Assembly: GCA_029204225.1 (NCBI GenBank)
Contig: CM055103.1
Span: 26,097,462-26,161,461 of the forward strand
Reading direction: 5' to 3'
Length of the DNA: 64,000 nt
Source: Diphasiastrum complanatum
Lineage: Eukaryota > Streptophyta > Lycopodiopsida > Lycopodiales > Lycopodiaceae
Shown: piece after piece, positions 45,001-56,729 of the stretch
Layout: each line of letters starts with the position of its first letter
Numbering within the stretch: position 1 is the stretch's first letter
Program-made: the position numbers and the translations under genes
Notes under the pieces: model-generated
What the model was told of the DNA's origin: nothing
The model's database searches: none
What the model saw: the letters and a program-made list of their open reading frames with translations, nothing else

Positions 45001-48000
45001 GATTAAAAAATAGCAACCTTGGGGGTCTTGAAACTTTGTAAAAATGAAAGCCAGCAACCATAACTTGTGGTCTTGTCTATATCCAAGCATTTGATTTCTA
45101 TCTAGCTTTTGATGGGATTCAAATTGCTTTTTTCTTAGAACTCTATATGTAAACATGTAGGAACAAATTACATCTTACAGTTTACAAATAAAGGTGCATT
45201 GTATACAAAGCAGAAAAGAGAACTTAATACAACTCCCGAAGTTTAAACTTAATACCAAATATCATAGTCCATCCAGATACCAATGGCTGAGAATTTGTAT
45301 TTCATTTCAAAATTGAATTCACAAGTACAGCTACAACTCTACGTCTCCCCAACCGGGAAACCTTATTAGATAATATGCTACGGAAATGTTTTCCCACAAT
45401 GTAAAACATATAATTTAATTAAAGGGCCAAATTTTGATCCTTTTTAGAAGTTCATAAGAGTCTTGTTAATTCCAATTCAGCATAATTTCTCTCCCTTGCA
45501 ATGTGAATCAGTTTCTCCTTCAATATCTCCCTCCCTTTCATATGCACTATTGTAGGTACCTTGCACTAGTGTGCTCTATGATGATGTGGCATTTGCCTGT
45601 TGCCCATATCCCGCATCTCGATTATTGTTTCTCAATCCGCTTTAAGGCACAAAGTCAAAATTACATAGTTTTGGTTTATGCTCTTACAAAGGCATGAGTT
45701 CTAGGTGTCTAGATTTATTGTATTTTGGACTCTCAATGGGACCCACCACGTCAAACTTGTAACATTAGGGCTTATGTTTGGTTCAAGGGTGGTTTGGGTT
45801 TCATTTTTAGGTTTGTACTAAGAGGGAGGAAGCCCTAAAGGCTAGGCCAAGGCTCAATAAATAGCCATTCCATTGTACTCATCATTCAATCAAGGAAGGT
45901 TGAGCTTTGGACCGTCTAACTGGTTTGACTTGTGTGGAGACTTCTTGCATGCATTGTAGCTTGTTTCTATGCTAATATATGGCTTTTTGGATGCTATTAG
46001 GATCTATTACAGGTCTAAAAAGGTGCTCTCACCATCAAAACTGAGATCATGCTAAAATCTGTGCGCCAAGTGGAGTTCTTGCCAAGGCTAGCTAAAAACT
46101 AGTTTTGTGTCATTTCTTGGATGCTAGCTTAGATTGATAAGCTATGAAGGTGCAAGCTCCCTCACTTACTAATTTCCTAACGCTATGCTTGGATGAAAAT
46201 TCATGTACTTGAATGTCCACCAAAACAATATAAAATTTTCTATTGGAATACGAGGTTCTCTATTGATGATACCAAATATAACCAAATTAAAAGAAATCGA
46301 GTTAGACAAATTTGTAATGTCATTGCTTGATGCTTAAAAGTTAAAACAAAATATACAATAATGTAGAAGAGCTAAAAAAATTTGTATCAAATAATCTTTG
46401 ATAACATATCAAATCACCCAAAAAGATGTCACTTGACTCTGTCAACAAATCTCCTACTTTGAGATAGATGCCTCATTAGTAAAGTGGGAGAGTGAAAGGT
46501 TCTTTCATGGTTTTGCAATGACGATAAGAGCAAACATTTGTTATGATACTAGCTAAGTTGCGACAGAACAACACTCCGGAAGTGTAGCATTTCAATGCTA
46601 CACTTCTGGAATGTTGTTCTCACGCAACGTTCCGGAACGTCAAAACCTCAGAAAAAAACAGATAAATAAATAGAATTAAAAAAAATAAATTATTAAATTA
46701 TAAATCTTCAATTTGTTTTTACAGCCATTGGAACCCGAGTAGGAGACCCACATATAGTAGGTTTCAAGGGAGTTCTATTGTACACAACCCATCTGTGCCA
46801 AGTTAGTGACTCCTTGTCATGCCTTCTCAATGATACCGATATCAAAGCCAAAGCCAGCATGTTCAAAACCTGGAGTCTTGAGGAAGGAGTGCTACCAAGA
46901 GAGGAAATCAAACCTCATGAGGATCAAGTTATATCACTTTGAAGTTTGGAATTTGTATAAAGCTTGATTCAATCACTAGTAATTGCTCGTTCCGTATTTA
47001 TAGAACACAGTACCTTGCATGCATGACGTGCAGCAAGGTACGACTCGGTAGAAGAGTTCCCAATAGGACTTAAGATCTATCAGAACATCTTCCAAGTGCA
47101 TGGATACTAGTCCCATAACCATAGAGTGTAGATGTAGAAGGGTTGTTCATTGTAACATGTTATTCAATGCAGTGCATGATCGAAAAATGTAGCAAAAAAA
47201 CTTGATTAAGCAATCAATGTATTTGACTTGCTCATAGTCATCTGTAAAGTAGAGAATTGTAAAAACCCATCACAGATTATTTACTACTACTTTGTGAGAA
47301 CAAATACAAATAACACAAACAATCATGATGCTACCCGTTTAACATCCAACCATAAATGCATGCAAGTTGAACTCTCAATAATTAACACATGCAAGGTTGA
47401 TGAAGATACATGCACAGCCATGCATACACATACACGACAACATCCATCACTCCCGAGCTACATCAAGTAGCATCAAGGTGAGGACATTAAATGCAATTAA
47501 GACGGCAGACAAGCCAACTACAATTTCACCATCCATGCAGTTGTTCCCAAATACATGAACTCAATCGATGCCAAGTATGTGACCCACTCCCTAACACAAC
47601 ATTTATGAACTAAGGCGATTATCTTTGCCCAATGAGTCCATCCCTAACATGGTGTGCTTCATGAATAGTCTGCAAGAATCCTACACACATCTCAGGCTCA
47701 TTCCTCATCATAGTACATTTGTGAAAAGAGAAGCCACTAGAACCTCATCTTGTGTCCAATAAAACTGCGTGTAAAACTATGGGATCAAACATCCACATAC
47801 ACTTTGCCTACATCACTAAAACCTTCGAAACGTGTGTCAAATATTCGGAAAAATCAACCAAACATTCAAAAAAATTCTTTAATTTCAAGTGCAAAAAATT
47901 GAAAATTTTCAGATAGCTTTTACAAAAAAATGTAGATACAAGAGGACTAATTAAGAAGCGATAGCTTCAATCCATAATGAATAAATTGGCTAGACGGACA

Positions 48001-51000
48001 ATTCACGAATGCACAATGGAGAAGCCCAATCATCTTTTGTGACAATCAATCAGCCCAAAGGTTGGCAACCAATCCTATCTAGGAGCAAGCATATTGAGGT
48101 GCAATATTATTTTGTGAGGGAACAAGTCATTGCAAAGGAGGTGGAGCTTCAACATGTGTCCTCAAGGATGGAGGGGGAAAATTTATCTCCACCGAATTCA
48201 AGGAGTTCTGTAAGGCGAATGGTACTAACAATTTACAACTAGTTATTCAGCTCAGTCCAATGGTATAGCTGAAAGGATAAATCGGACACTGATTGAAAGT
48301 GCCAAGAGCATGTTGGCCCGTGCCTCTCTTCCAAAGAAATTCTGGGCAGAAGGTATTGCAACTGCTGCCTATCTACATAATCGATCCATTACAAAAGCTC
48401 TAAATGACAAAACACCTTATGAGGTATGGATAGGATCGAAGCCCTCACTCAAGGACATTCAAATTTTGTATGAATTGCTTACTGTCAGATCCCTGCTGAT
48501 TTAAGGAAGAAGCTAGACGATACTAGCAGAAAATCGATAACCTCGAAAGCCAAGAGTCATGGGAGTTACACAAGAGGAGTCCAAGTGTAGAGAGATTAAA
48601 AACGGGGTTCAAGACCCCCCACATAAGTTTGGAAGGGACCAACTCTTAGAGAGAGATTAAAAATATGACCAAACCTCGAAAACAAGAGGGCTTCATTGGA
48701 CAAAAAATATCCGTAACTTTGCCATGGTACATCCTAGATATTTGCCAAAAATTACATATTCCATCACTCTCCCTTAATGACAAATTTGTTCATTTTGACT
48801 CCCATGATGTCTCCTAACTTCCAACATTTATCCTTTGGTGTCCTTGGTAAAGATATCAGCAGCTTGATCTTCAATAGAACAATAAGCAAGTCCTACTTCT
48901 CTCGACGGGACCATTCCAACAACATCAAGTAGCATAAACAAAATTCCTAACAAGTCCTTTCTTTAAAGTAGGATCTACGGGATCTTGATCCAAGGAATTA
49001 GTTAACAAGAGTGTCAAGTGCTTTACAATCAAAGCATGTTAAACATTTTCAAATGTATTTGCTACGTATAATCAAGTTGTCTCCAGATTTTTGCCATTGA
49101 AAAATTCCCCATAGGAGAGGTTTTCCTCTTTCTCAATTTCCTACCTTCATTAGAACCACCATCAATAGCAGCACCATCTTCTATAGCATTTACCTACAAC
49201 TTAGGAAGCTTTTTAGGTCCAATGTATTTGCTACGTATAATCAATCAAGTTATCTCCAGATTTTTGCAATCGAAAAATCACACATGGGAGAGGTTTTCCT
49301 CTTTCTCAATTTCCTACCTTCATTAGAACCACCATCAATAGCAGCACAATCGTCTATAGCATTTAGATACAACTTAGGAAGCTTTTTAGGTGGTTCTTAG
49401 GTGAAAGAGAAAATATCAAGGAAGTAGAAGGCTGAACGGTAAGAGGTTGAGTAGGCTCATCGACGATTTCCTTAACCCTTTTCCTCAAGATAATCTACCA
49501 TATTAGATTTCTACAATCATTCAAGAAAAGTAGAGATCAAGCATTCACAAAAGTAGACAAGAGAACTAATTAAGAAGCAATAGCTTCAACCCTCAATGAA
49601 GAAACTGGCTAGAGGTACAATGAATAGATTCCCAATGGATAATCACTATGGTAGATAGATATACAATGACTCATGAGGACCTGGAAAGGCAAGAGTCATG
49701 GAAACTTGGAAAGCCAAAGGTCATGGGAGTTACACGAGGAATTGAAGGGAGTCACATACTGAAGTGCCTGTAGGGTCCTAACATGTGAAGGGCTATAGGA
49801 CCGATGTAGAATGGTGAGCCTCTCTTTTGTCTTACTCTTTCCTTCTATTCTTCATGAGTTCCAATTGCTAGTTGTACGTTGCAAGATTGCAAGAACTATA
49901 GCAAATGTGGATTCCCTTCCTCTCCTTGTTGGAAGATTCCAAATGTGGATGTAGGAAGATGTGTCAATTCTTCCAAATTGTCAAGCACATTGTGCAATTG
50001 TGGCCTTTTACTTCATACTTATATCTACTCCTCTCCTCTTTGCAATACATGTTGATCTTGTGATGTGGGCTCAATGTATGTTGATGATTGATTTCTCAAT
50101 GTACGCATGCAATTCCATTGGATGTAGGTTAAGATTCCATGGCAATAGGTCCTCAATTCATGAATGTACGATGTTGGGGAATGAGCATAAGATGGGTTTG
50201 TAATTTTTGTTTTTGCACAGGGATTCCTATTCACAAGGCAACATGGTAGGGATGGACACGTTGGGCAACATTCCTCTTCGTAGTTCACAAATGTATTGTG
50301 AGAGAGAGTTGGTCATATGCTTCGCAATGGCTAGGTTCCTATAATAAGAATGACTGCATGGATGGTAGAACTACTTTTGAGCTAGTCTACTAACTTGATT
50401 AATATTGCATGTTAGTGTTCTCACCTTGATTACTACATGATGTAACTCGGGGAAGATGACTACTGAGTGTAAAACTTGCATGCATCTATGGTTGGTGGTA
50501 AACAAGAAGATTCACGATTACTAGTTATTTGTAATTTTTTTCCAAAAAGAAATTTGTGGCATTCTATAAAATTTCATGATGGATTGTCACACTAAACTAC
50601 ACACAAGAGGTAGGGGACAATCTCCTCCCCACTTCCAATAACCTTCTCCGAAACCTTTTAGATGCAAAGCACAAGGGTTAATGTGTCCTCCTCCCCCATC
50701 CACATTTGTATATAAGTGACAAAGCAAGACAGACTCGGAGGAATGTTATGGATTAAAACACGTTCCAGTCATCAGGGAAAAGTGTAATCTACTTTCCTAG
50801 TTCGAGCCATGCAGTTGTTTTTGACAGACATCCAAGTTTTCAATAGTATCTTTACCTTCAGTCACTGCATGAGAGATGCAAAGACATCTTTAAAAAGCTC
50901 CCAGTCTCCTCTTTTGAACAAGCATAGTACACTCTCTACAAAGTATATATAGATGCTTTTTGTCTAAACTATGTTTCTTTTCACGCTTTATGGCACAAAC

Positions 51001-52071
51001 TTGAACTGCCAAAATGTGAAATATAGATTCCATGTATGCAAACAACCAACAAGAGAGACCGTGACCTCACTTAAAATTGTATAAATCTCTAGTATAAAAT
51101 CAGGAAGAAGCATTTTAAGTAAAGGAAAATCTTTTGATTTCTATGGTTTTCTTCAATCAATAATCTCAAGTGTAGGACTACTGACTAAACACTAATCAAT
51201 ACCTACACAAAAGCAATCAACAAGCACAACTTAGCATTTCTTGTCGTCTAAGAGAAAATGAGGAAAGGCAAAAACAAGTGCAACCTAAGCTCATTGTTGC
51301 ACGTTTTATTCCGGATCGGATCCGGATCATCTTTACAGCGGATCACGATCCGCTAAGCTTATAATGTCCATGTTTTCTTTGTTTCTTCAACTAAAGACAC
51401 TTATTAGATAACAAGATGAAACAACCACACCAAGCATTAATCAATAGATGGCAATAGATCATAATTGAAATTTTTCAACCCTTTAAGCAATCAAATATCA
51501 ACCACTCAAAAATTCTCTCTCAATGAAGAACAATTCATGAGAGATGAAATTTCAAGGAGATTACTAAGAACTAAGAAAAACTCCAAGTACGAAGATGTTG
51601 GATTTTTGTATCTCAAATAGCTAGTTCAGTTTGTCCACAACCTTGCCACAAAAGGAAAAGAGATGCACTTACGCTTTCAAGAACTCTTCGTAGAGTTGCA
51701 CCACCAAAAGAATGGCCACAATGTGCAACAACTGCATCCTCAAGAAATGATCGCCTACAAAATAGAATTGCAAAGTGATGCCATTGCATGATCAGAATGG
51801 AGCATAATTGACTGGCACATAACATGAGGCTTATGAATGCCATGAACCAATACATGACAACATATCATGCAAGATATAATGCAAAATTCATAAGAATGGA
51901 CATAACGGTCATGCACAAAACAATAGCCTCACAAAACTGATACATATACACATGAGTACCCTTCCCATCAACATAGCCAACTGAAAGGCAAGACTTACGG
52001 TAAGAGACTCACGTGAGAGGATCGCATAGAACAGATCTTAGACTTGGCTCACTATTTGTAAGAACATTCTC
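42075..52071 (-). CDS. PUB62: U-box E3 ubiquitin ligase, PUB62/63 type (5' exons missing)
   Basis: Seven minus-strand exons join with consistent phase: 52,071-52,013; 51,754-51,673; 44,252-44,195; 43,932-43,811; 43,172-43,077; 42,352-42,282; 42,195-42,075 (TGA stop). All have GT donors and AG acceptors. The product recruits a ubiquitin-charged E2 through its U-box: DPLTRSFLEDAVVAHCGHSF and GGATLRRVLES in exons 1-2, CSTCGVGVEPSSFIPNF in exon 3, ALRAAATAYKYEEQNR at the start of exon 4. The C-terminal region has a basic KLKRKDLGDYGDFRNKRPNK segment, then KFVGREASITSLCLNGWYLV and SVRLQYRSLQKIR, which I associate from memory with plant PUB62/PUB63. No stop or frameshift interrupts about 200 codons. 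The N-terminal exons were not found and may lie beyond the hAT and copia elements upstream or outside the window. The U-box assignment is sure; the subtype is less so. Confidence 0.88.
42731..42790. repeat. Tandem duplication in a PUB intron
   Basis: Two copies of a roughly 30-bp unit containing 'actctacacaattttgaaaa' and 'ttatg' lie next to each other in the intron between the fifth and sixth visible exons. Confidence 0.85.
43941..44062. repeat. 59-bp tandem duplication in a PUB intron
   Basis: 'aaggctcatatgttagaccc' and 'ttatactatttcagaata' occur twice in tandem, with two or three differences. The repeat lies just upstream of the acceptor of the fourth visible exon. Confidence 0.9.
45718..46013 (+). 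repeat. Possible solo LTR
   Basis: A TG...CA segment with a TATA/polyadenylation-like 'caataaatagcc' about two-fifths of the way in, followed by a leader-like stretch, in a pattern like the LTR at 27.85-28.27 kb. No partner or target duplication was identified. Confidence 0.3.
46557..46628. repeat. 72-bp hairpin (35-bp arms)
   Basis: The arms 'gttgcgacagaacaacactc' and 'cggaagtgtagcatt' are mirrored after a 2-base loop with about 31 of 35 pairs matching. It is followed by the palindrome ACGTTCCGGAACGT (46,628-46,641). Confidence 0.9.
48023..48170 (+). pseudogene. Copia RNase H fragment (family 2)
   Basis: Closely matches 31,618-31,765 of copia F (reads RSKHIEVQYYFVREQVIAKE), with a roughly 10-bp deletion. 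It lies in the PUB intron, in antisense orientation to the gene. Confidence 0.88.
48171..48530 (+). pseudogene. Copia integrase fragment
   Basis: Directly joined to the RNase H piece. It reads GIAERINRTLIESAKSMLAR, then FWAEGIATAAYLHNRS and TPYEVWIGSKPSLKD, a typical copia integrase end. In a real element integrase precedes RNase H, so the two pieces come from different elements or copies. Confidence 0.85.
48535..48766 (-). repeat. Copia LTR next to RNase H tail
   Basis: On the minus strand IEDQAADIFTKDTKG (about 48,870-48,830) is followed by the purine tract AAGGGAGAG and the LTR start TGATGGAATATG at 48,766. The left edge is estimated. Phrases such as 'aagagtcatgggagttacac' recur near 49,690-49,735, possibly from a second LTR copy. 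Confidence 0.6.
48767..48900 (-). pseudogene. Copia RNase H tail and polypurine tract
   Basis: Minus-strand remnant of the last 15-20 codons of RNase H (EDQAADIFTK) and the 3' untranslated region, leading into the LTR to the left. Confidence 0.7.
49052..49392. repeat. Two-copy tandem duplication, unit about 169 bp
   Basis: Units begin 'aatgtatttgctacgtataa' at 49,052 and 49,221 and end 'aggaagctttttaggt'. They differ by only a few substitutions and a 4-bp 'atca' insertion, so the duplication is fairly recent. Confidence 0.93.
51285..51359. mobile_element. Miniature hAT remnant candidate with GGATC motifs
   Basis: A 61-bp segment starting CATTGTTGCACG and rich in GGATC(C) palindromes, including the hairpin AGCGGATCACGATCCGCT, is flanked by direct CTAAGCT repeats (51,285-51,291 and 51,353-51,359). 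That is one base short of the 8-bp duplication typical of hAT. Confidence 0.45.
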
Positions 52072-52132
52072 CTGCAAAGGCCAAAAAATATTTCACTTTT
52101 TATGCATCAAAGACCAAGATCAACAACCAAGA

Positions 52133-52135
<3 letters not shown>

Positions 52136-52195
<60 letters not shown>
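52136..52195. repeat. (GA)n microsatellite, about 60 bp
   Basis: GA run about 65 bp upstream (on the gene's strand) of the first visible PUB exon's acceptor. On the gene's strand it is a CT tract and may act as an extended polypyrimidine stretch. Confidence 0.95.
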
Positions 52196-52199
<4 letters not shown>

Positions 52200-52384
52200 T
52201 TAACATCTTTTCCATGCCAAAAGACATATAAGACAAAAAAGTACATATCAAGTGTGTGGTGCAAATAGGAGCATGTAAAACGTCTCCGATAACAATAAAG
52301 AAAACAGATATGAAGTGTAGCTACTAAAAACAGCTACCATCTAATAGCTATCAATGTCTAATAACTGCTAATGACAAAATGTAA

Positions 52385-52620
52385 CTATGATGCAAGGTTA
52401 CCAGCTGATTTGAAACGGCCGATTCGAACCGGCCAGGCTGGTTCGAATTGAAAAACGGTTCAAACCCCAAAAAAAAATTCAAAACGTTTTTTGGGCTTTT
52501 TGGGGTATTTTTTTGTCCCGGTTCGAACTGGATTTTGGTTCGAACCGGCTCCGAATGATTCGAACGATTCGAACCATAGGTCGAAGTTCGAACCGTGATT
52601 CGTACAACTATGCTATGATG
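52385..52620. mobile_element. 220-bp hAT-type MITE with perfect 8-bp target duplication
   Basis: CTATGATG occurs at 52,385-52,392 and again at 52,613-52,620, directly flanking a 220-bp element. The element's ends are imperfect inverted repeats (CAAGGTTACCAG on the left, CATAGTTGTACG as the complement of the right). An 8-bp duplication is diagnostic of the hAT superfamily. The interior holds about seven GTTCGAA-type palindromic motifs. It encodes nothing and lies upstream of, or in an intron of, the U-box gene. Confidence 0.85.
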
Positions 52621-52639
52621 GTGGTGATGGTATACATGT

Positions 52640-53460
<821 letters not shown>

Positions 53461-54114
53461 CCTAGAAGCCCGTTCCGACCATTTTGGGTCGGAACGTTTT
53501 GTTCCGAACATTCCTAGAGTTCCGGAACGTTCTTGGTTGGAACGAGTTTTTTTTAATTAAAAAAAAAGGTAAAAACCCTGCTGGCCCGCGCATTAGCCAT
53601 TTCAGAAGTTAGCGAGCAAGGAAAGTGCGCCTACAGTCATTTTCGGGATGAGCTGAGTGGTGAATGTTCTGTGCTTTTTCTATCATCATTGTTTGGGTAT
53701 GTCAGTTTGATCAGTTGCAGGGTTGTGTGGTGATATTAGTTTTGTTTTTCAGATCCCATTTCGTAACTTTTTCAACATCTTTTTTTCTTAAGTTTTCTAA
53801 TTTGATGGGCATAGAATGGGCTGTAGGCTGATATCAGATTAGGATGCTTGTTTGTGCGTTTAGTTTCTTTTAGTATGTATACAAGTGTCTGAGCCCGTTT
53901 TCTTTTCTCAAGTTCTTGTAGTTTTACCACTACGTAGGCTAGAGAGTTAGGGTTTATTTGTGTATTTTTTAGGATTTTGAAAAATCTGCAGGATTTAGTG
54001 TTTGTTGTTTGGTGTTTGTTGTTTTGTGTTTTGTTTTTCGAGTTGTGGTCGTCAAGATTTAGAGTTTGCGGTTTTTATTTTGGGATTTTTTTAGTTTTTG
54101 GTTTAGGGTTCATC
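53461..54114 (+). promoter_or_regulatory. Left subterminal and leader region of the hAT element
   Basis: GTTCCG/CGGAAC motifs are iterated at 53,472-53,545 (including GTTCCGGAACGTTC), resembling the subterminal motif arrays that hAT transposases bind. A G/T-rich leader follows, leading to the ATG at 54,115. The exact terminal repeat was not identified. Confidence 0.4.
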
Positions 54115-56729
54115 ATGCATAGGCCGTCATATTGGGATGAGGTGCAGCTTTTACAAGATCAGGATGGTAGGTATGGGGGGACTGGTGCTAAGCGCTGGAA
54201 ATGTCCGTTCTGCCAGTCTGATTACTCCAGCACACTCACCAGAGTCGGGGCTCACCTTGTTGGTTCGTCAGAGGGGGCCACAGTTGGCATACAAGGTTGC
54301 CCCATGGTTCCAGAGGCGGAGCGGCATCGTATGATTGAGACTTACTCACAGTCAGGCACTGCAGTTCCTATAGCTCCCACACCTGCCGTTGCACCAGTTG
54401 TTAGTCGGGCCCCTCCTCTAGCCATGAGCCACTAGTCGCTCCCGCGAGCATTCTTGAGAGGATGAGGCAGGCAGGTGCTGCTGCATTTGCTTCCACTAGC
54501 CGACCATCCACATCTACGACACCTCCTATCACATCCACCACACCTCCCACCACATCGGGGCATCATGAGAGACCTTCCACATCTGTTGCAGCTGACAGGC
54601 CTAGCACATCAGGGCCACCTCCAGCCGTGCCCTCATCTATTGGTAGTGTCCCACTTTCGAAAAACGCAGAGCCTGTTGCCGATGACCTAGCACCACCCTA
54701 GGTACCTCGTCCACCTCGAGGCAGATCCACCTCATGCTCCACCCTACCTCAGAGCACCATTTGTCAGTCCTTTCGACGGGGCAATGATGAGGTAGATATA
54801 TTCTATGGGCATTGGCAGACATGTTCTATGGCCTGAACCTACCATTTGCAATAGTGGATACCCACCTATTCAGAGATGCCGTTGCTGCTGTAGCTGCATG
54901 CACCCCGGCCTTCAGGCCCCCGACCACTAAGGCCCTTCGCACCACACACCTTATGGCAGCATACGACCACGTTGATACACAGTTCCAGCAGCTTAGGTCA
55001 GGCTGGGAGGTTTTTGGTTGCTCTATCATGGCAGATGGATGGACTGACATGCGGAGTAGGTCAGTCGTCAACATCTTGATTTCCAGTTGCATGGGCACCA
55101 TGTTTTAAGGCAATTGACTCCTCTCGTGGGGGTGCCATCCAAGACGCTCGCTACATATTTGAGCAGATTGATGGAGCCATACAGCATGTTGGCCCCGCTC
55201 ATGTGGTGCAGGTTGTCACAGACAATGCATCCAACTGCTTTGAGATGGGCAGGATTTTGACAGCTACTTACCCCCACATTGTCTGGATGCCTTGTGCAAC
55301 CCACTCCATTGACTTGATGTTCAAGGAGATCTCGTGTCTAAAATGGGTCACCGCTATCACATCTAGAGCCATGACTGTTGTGAACTTTGTCAGACGGAAG
55401 CGTCGAGCCTTGGCCATGTTTCGCATGCACAGCAGATTGGACCTGCGAAAGCCTGCTTCCACCAGATTCGGATACTATGTATTGGTGCTTGAGCACTTGC
55501 TCAAGTGTCGAGGGCCACTAGGAGAGAGATAGCCGACTTCATGCAGTCACATGGTGGGGTATTTTTGGGGACCTCACCCAAGTTTTGATGAGGCTTGCGC
55601 TACGTGTCCTCTCACAGGTATTTACCTAACTTTTTTCTTGATGTTCATCGTTGTCTTCTCTTCAGTCGTAGGTGGTGTTTTCGAAAAATGTACTTACTCG
55701 CTTGTATTGTGCATATTGTTTCTAGGATTGCTCCGCATCGGCATGTGAGAGAAACTGGAGCACCTGGGTTGTTCACACGAAAAAGCGCAACAGGCTATCA
55801 GTTGAGCAGTGTGAGAGGTTGGTGTTTTGCAACACCAAAGGCAAGTTACTTCGTCATCGGGCGGGGTTTCTCTTTCCATCTTGGAGGTGAACCCACATCA
55901 TTGTATCATGTTTCCTAAGGATGGGACCGAGCCAGCTGCATCAGAGGAGGATATCATGGCCCAGATTTACGAGGATATCCAAGGCGAGGCGGTCCGGCAT
56001 AGACGAGTTACTAGACAAGCCCCCAGGGCCGCTGGCAGCACAGTTGCACCTGACCATGATGCTCTCGACGACACACCCCTGACAGAGTCTACTATGCCTA
56101 CTCAGGTAATGAAAATCTTTGGTTCAAGTTGTAATTACAAATCAAGTTCTTCTTTTGCTCATGTGTTCTCTGAATGTGTTGGCTTTGTGGATGTACTGAC
56201 ATTGAGTCCTCGATGTGTAGGATCAGCATGGCACACATCGGAGGATGTCATGGGGCAGAACGAGGCAACGGCGGGTTTTGACTTCACACACATTTCCCCT
56301 ACCCCTCCTAGGCCCCGGTATGTCGATCCAGATGCAGAGACCCAGGCAAAGCCACATGACGAGACATTGGACTGCCTACTGGAGACCATGTTGAGCACGG
56401 AGGGATTTTTTGATGGCAGGCCCACTCGCAATGTACGCGCTAGGGGTACTGGCAGATCTAGCAGTAGGCCCAGCCTAGCCGATCTGTATATGCGGTTTGA
56501 TCAAGAGCCAGGAGCATGTGCCCCCAGTACCTCTACCGCCCCACCGATACCTAGGGGTAGGGGTAGGGGTAGGGGCAAACCTCGAGGGTCAGGTGTTGGA
56601 TCTAGCCAGGGCATGAGCCAGTTTGCTAGAGCTAGAGGCAGAGGCAGAGGCAGATCTGGACGGCTCGTGGCCCTCTCACCAGACATTATAAAGAGTCCCG
56701 TCTTAGCCTCAGATGACGTCTCACCATAA
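54115..56729 (+). pseudogene. hAT transposase gene with BED finger and GRG-rich tail, broken
   Basis: In order: ATG at 54,115 (MHRPSYWDEVQLL), a BED-type zinc finger (KCPFCQSDYSSTLTRVGAHL, about 54,200-54,260), a stop at 54,435, a P/S/T-rich linker in other frames (54,462-54,700), then DUF659 (NLPFAIVDTHLFRDAV, FGCSIMADGWTDMRSRSVVN near 55,010-55,075). Next come VVQVVTDNASN and MPCATHSIDLM (55,203-55,320), an intron-like stretch at about 55,618-55,730, and the hAT dimerisation signature CSACERNWSTW (about 55,731-55,763). A second intron-like stretch lies at 56,105-56,220. The end is a 200-codon tail rich in R/G (GRGRGRGKPRG, RARGRGRGRSG) with a stop at 56,727. Stops and frame changes in the 5' half and between 55,108 and 55,203 imply a defective gene, although some gaps could be introns. 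Confidence 0.82.

Larger units (their letters stand above)
44253..51672 (-). other. 7.4-kb intron of the U-box gene
   Basis: It separates the two halves of the U-box (exon 2 ends ...RVLES, exon 3 begins RVCSTC). It holds copia fragments and an LTR (48.0-48.9 kb), a solo-LTR-like piece near 45.7 kb, a 72-bp hairpin (46.6 kb), a 169-bp tandem duplication (49.05 kb) and a short motif cluster (51.3 kb). The remaining stretches (44.3-45.7, 46.7-48.0, 49.4-51.2 kb) show nothing recognisable. Confidence 0.85.

Noticed and set aside
53977-54114. Upstream extension of the hAT ORF from a non-ATG start at 53,977
   Set aside because: The extension is F/L/V-rich leader translation without domain similarity; the ATG at 54,115 just before the BED finger is a better start.
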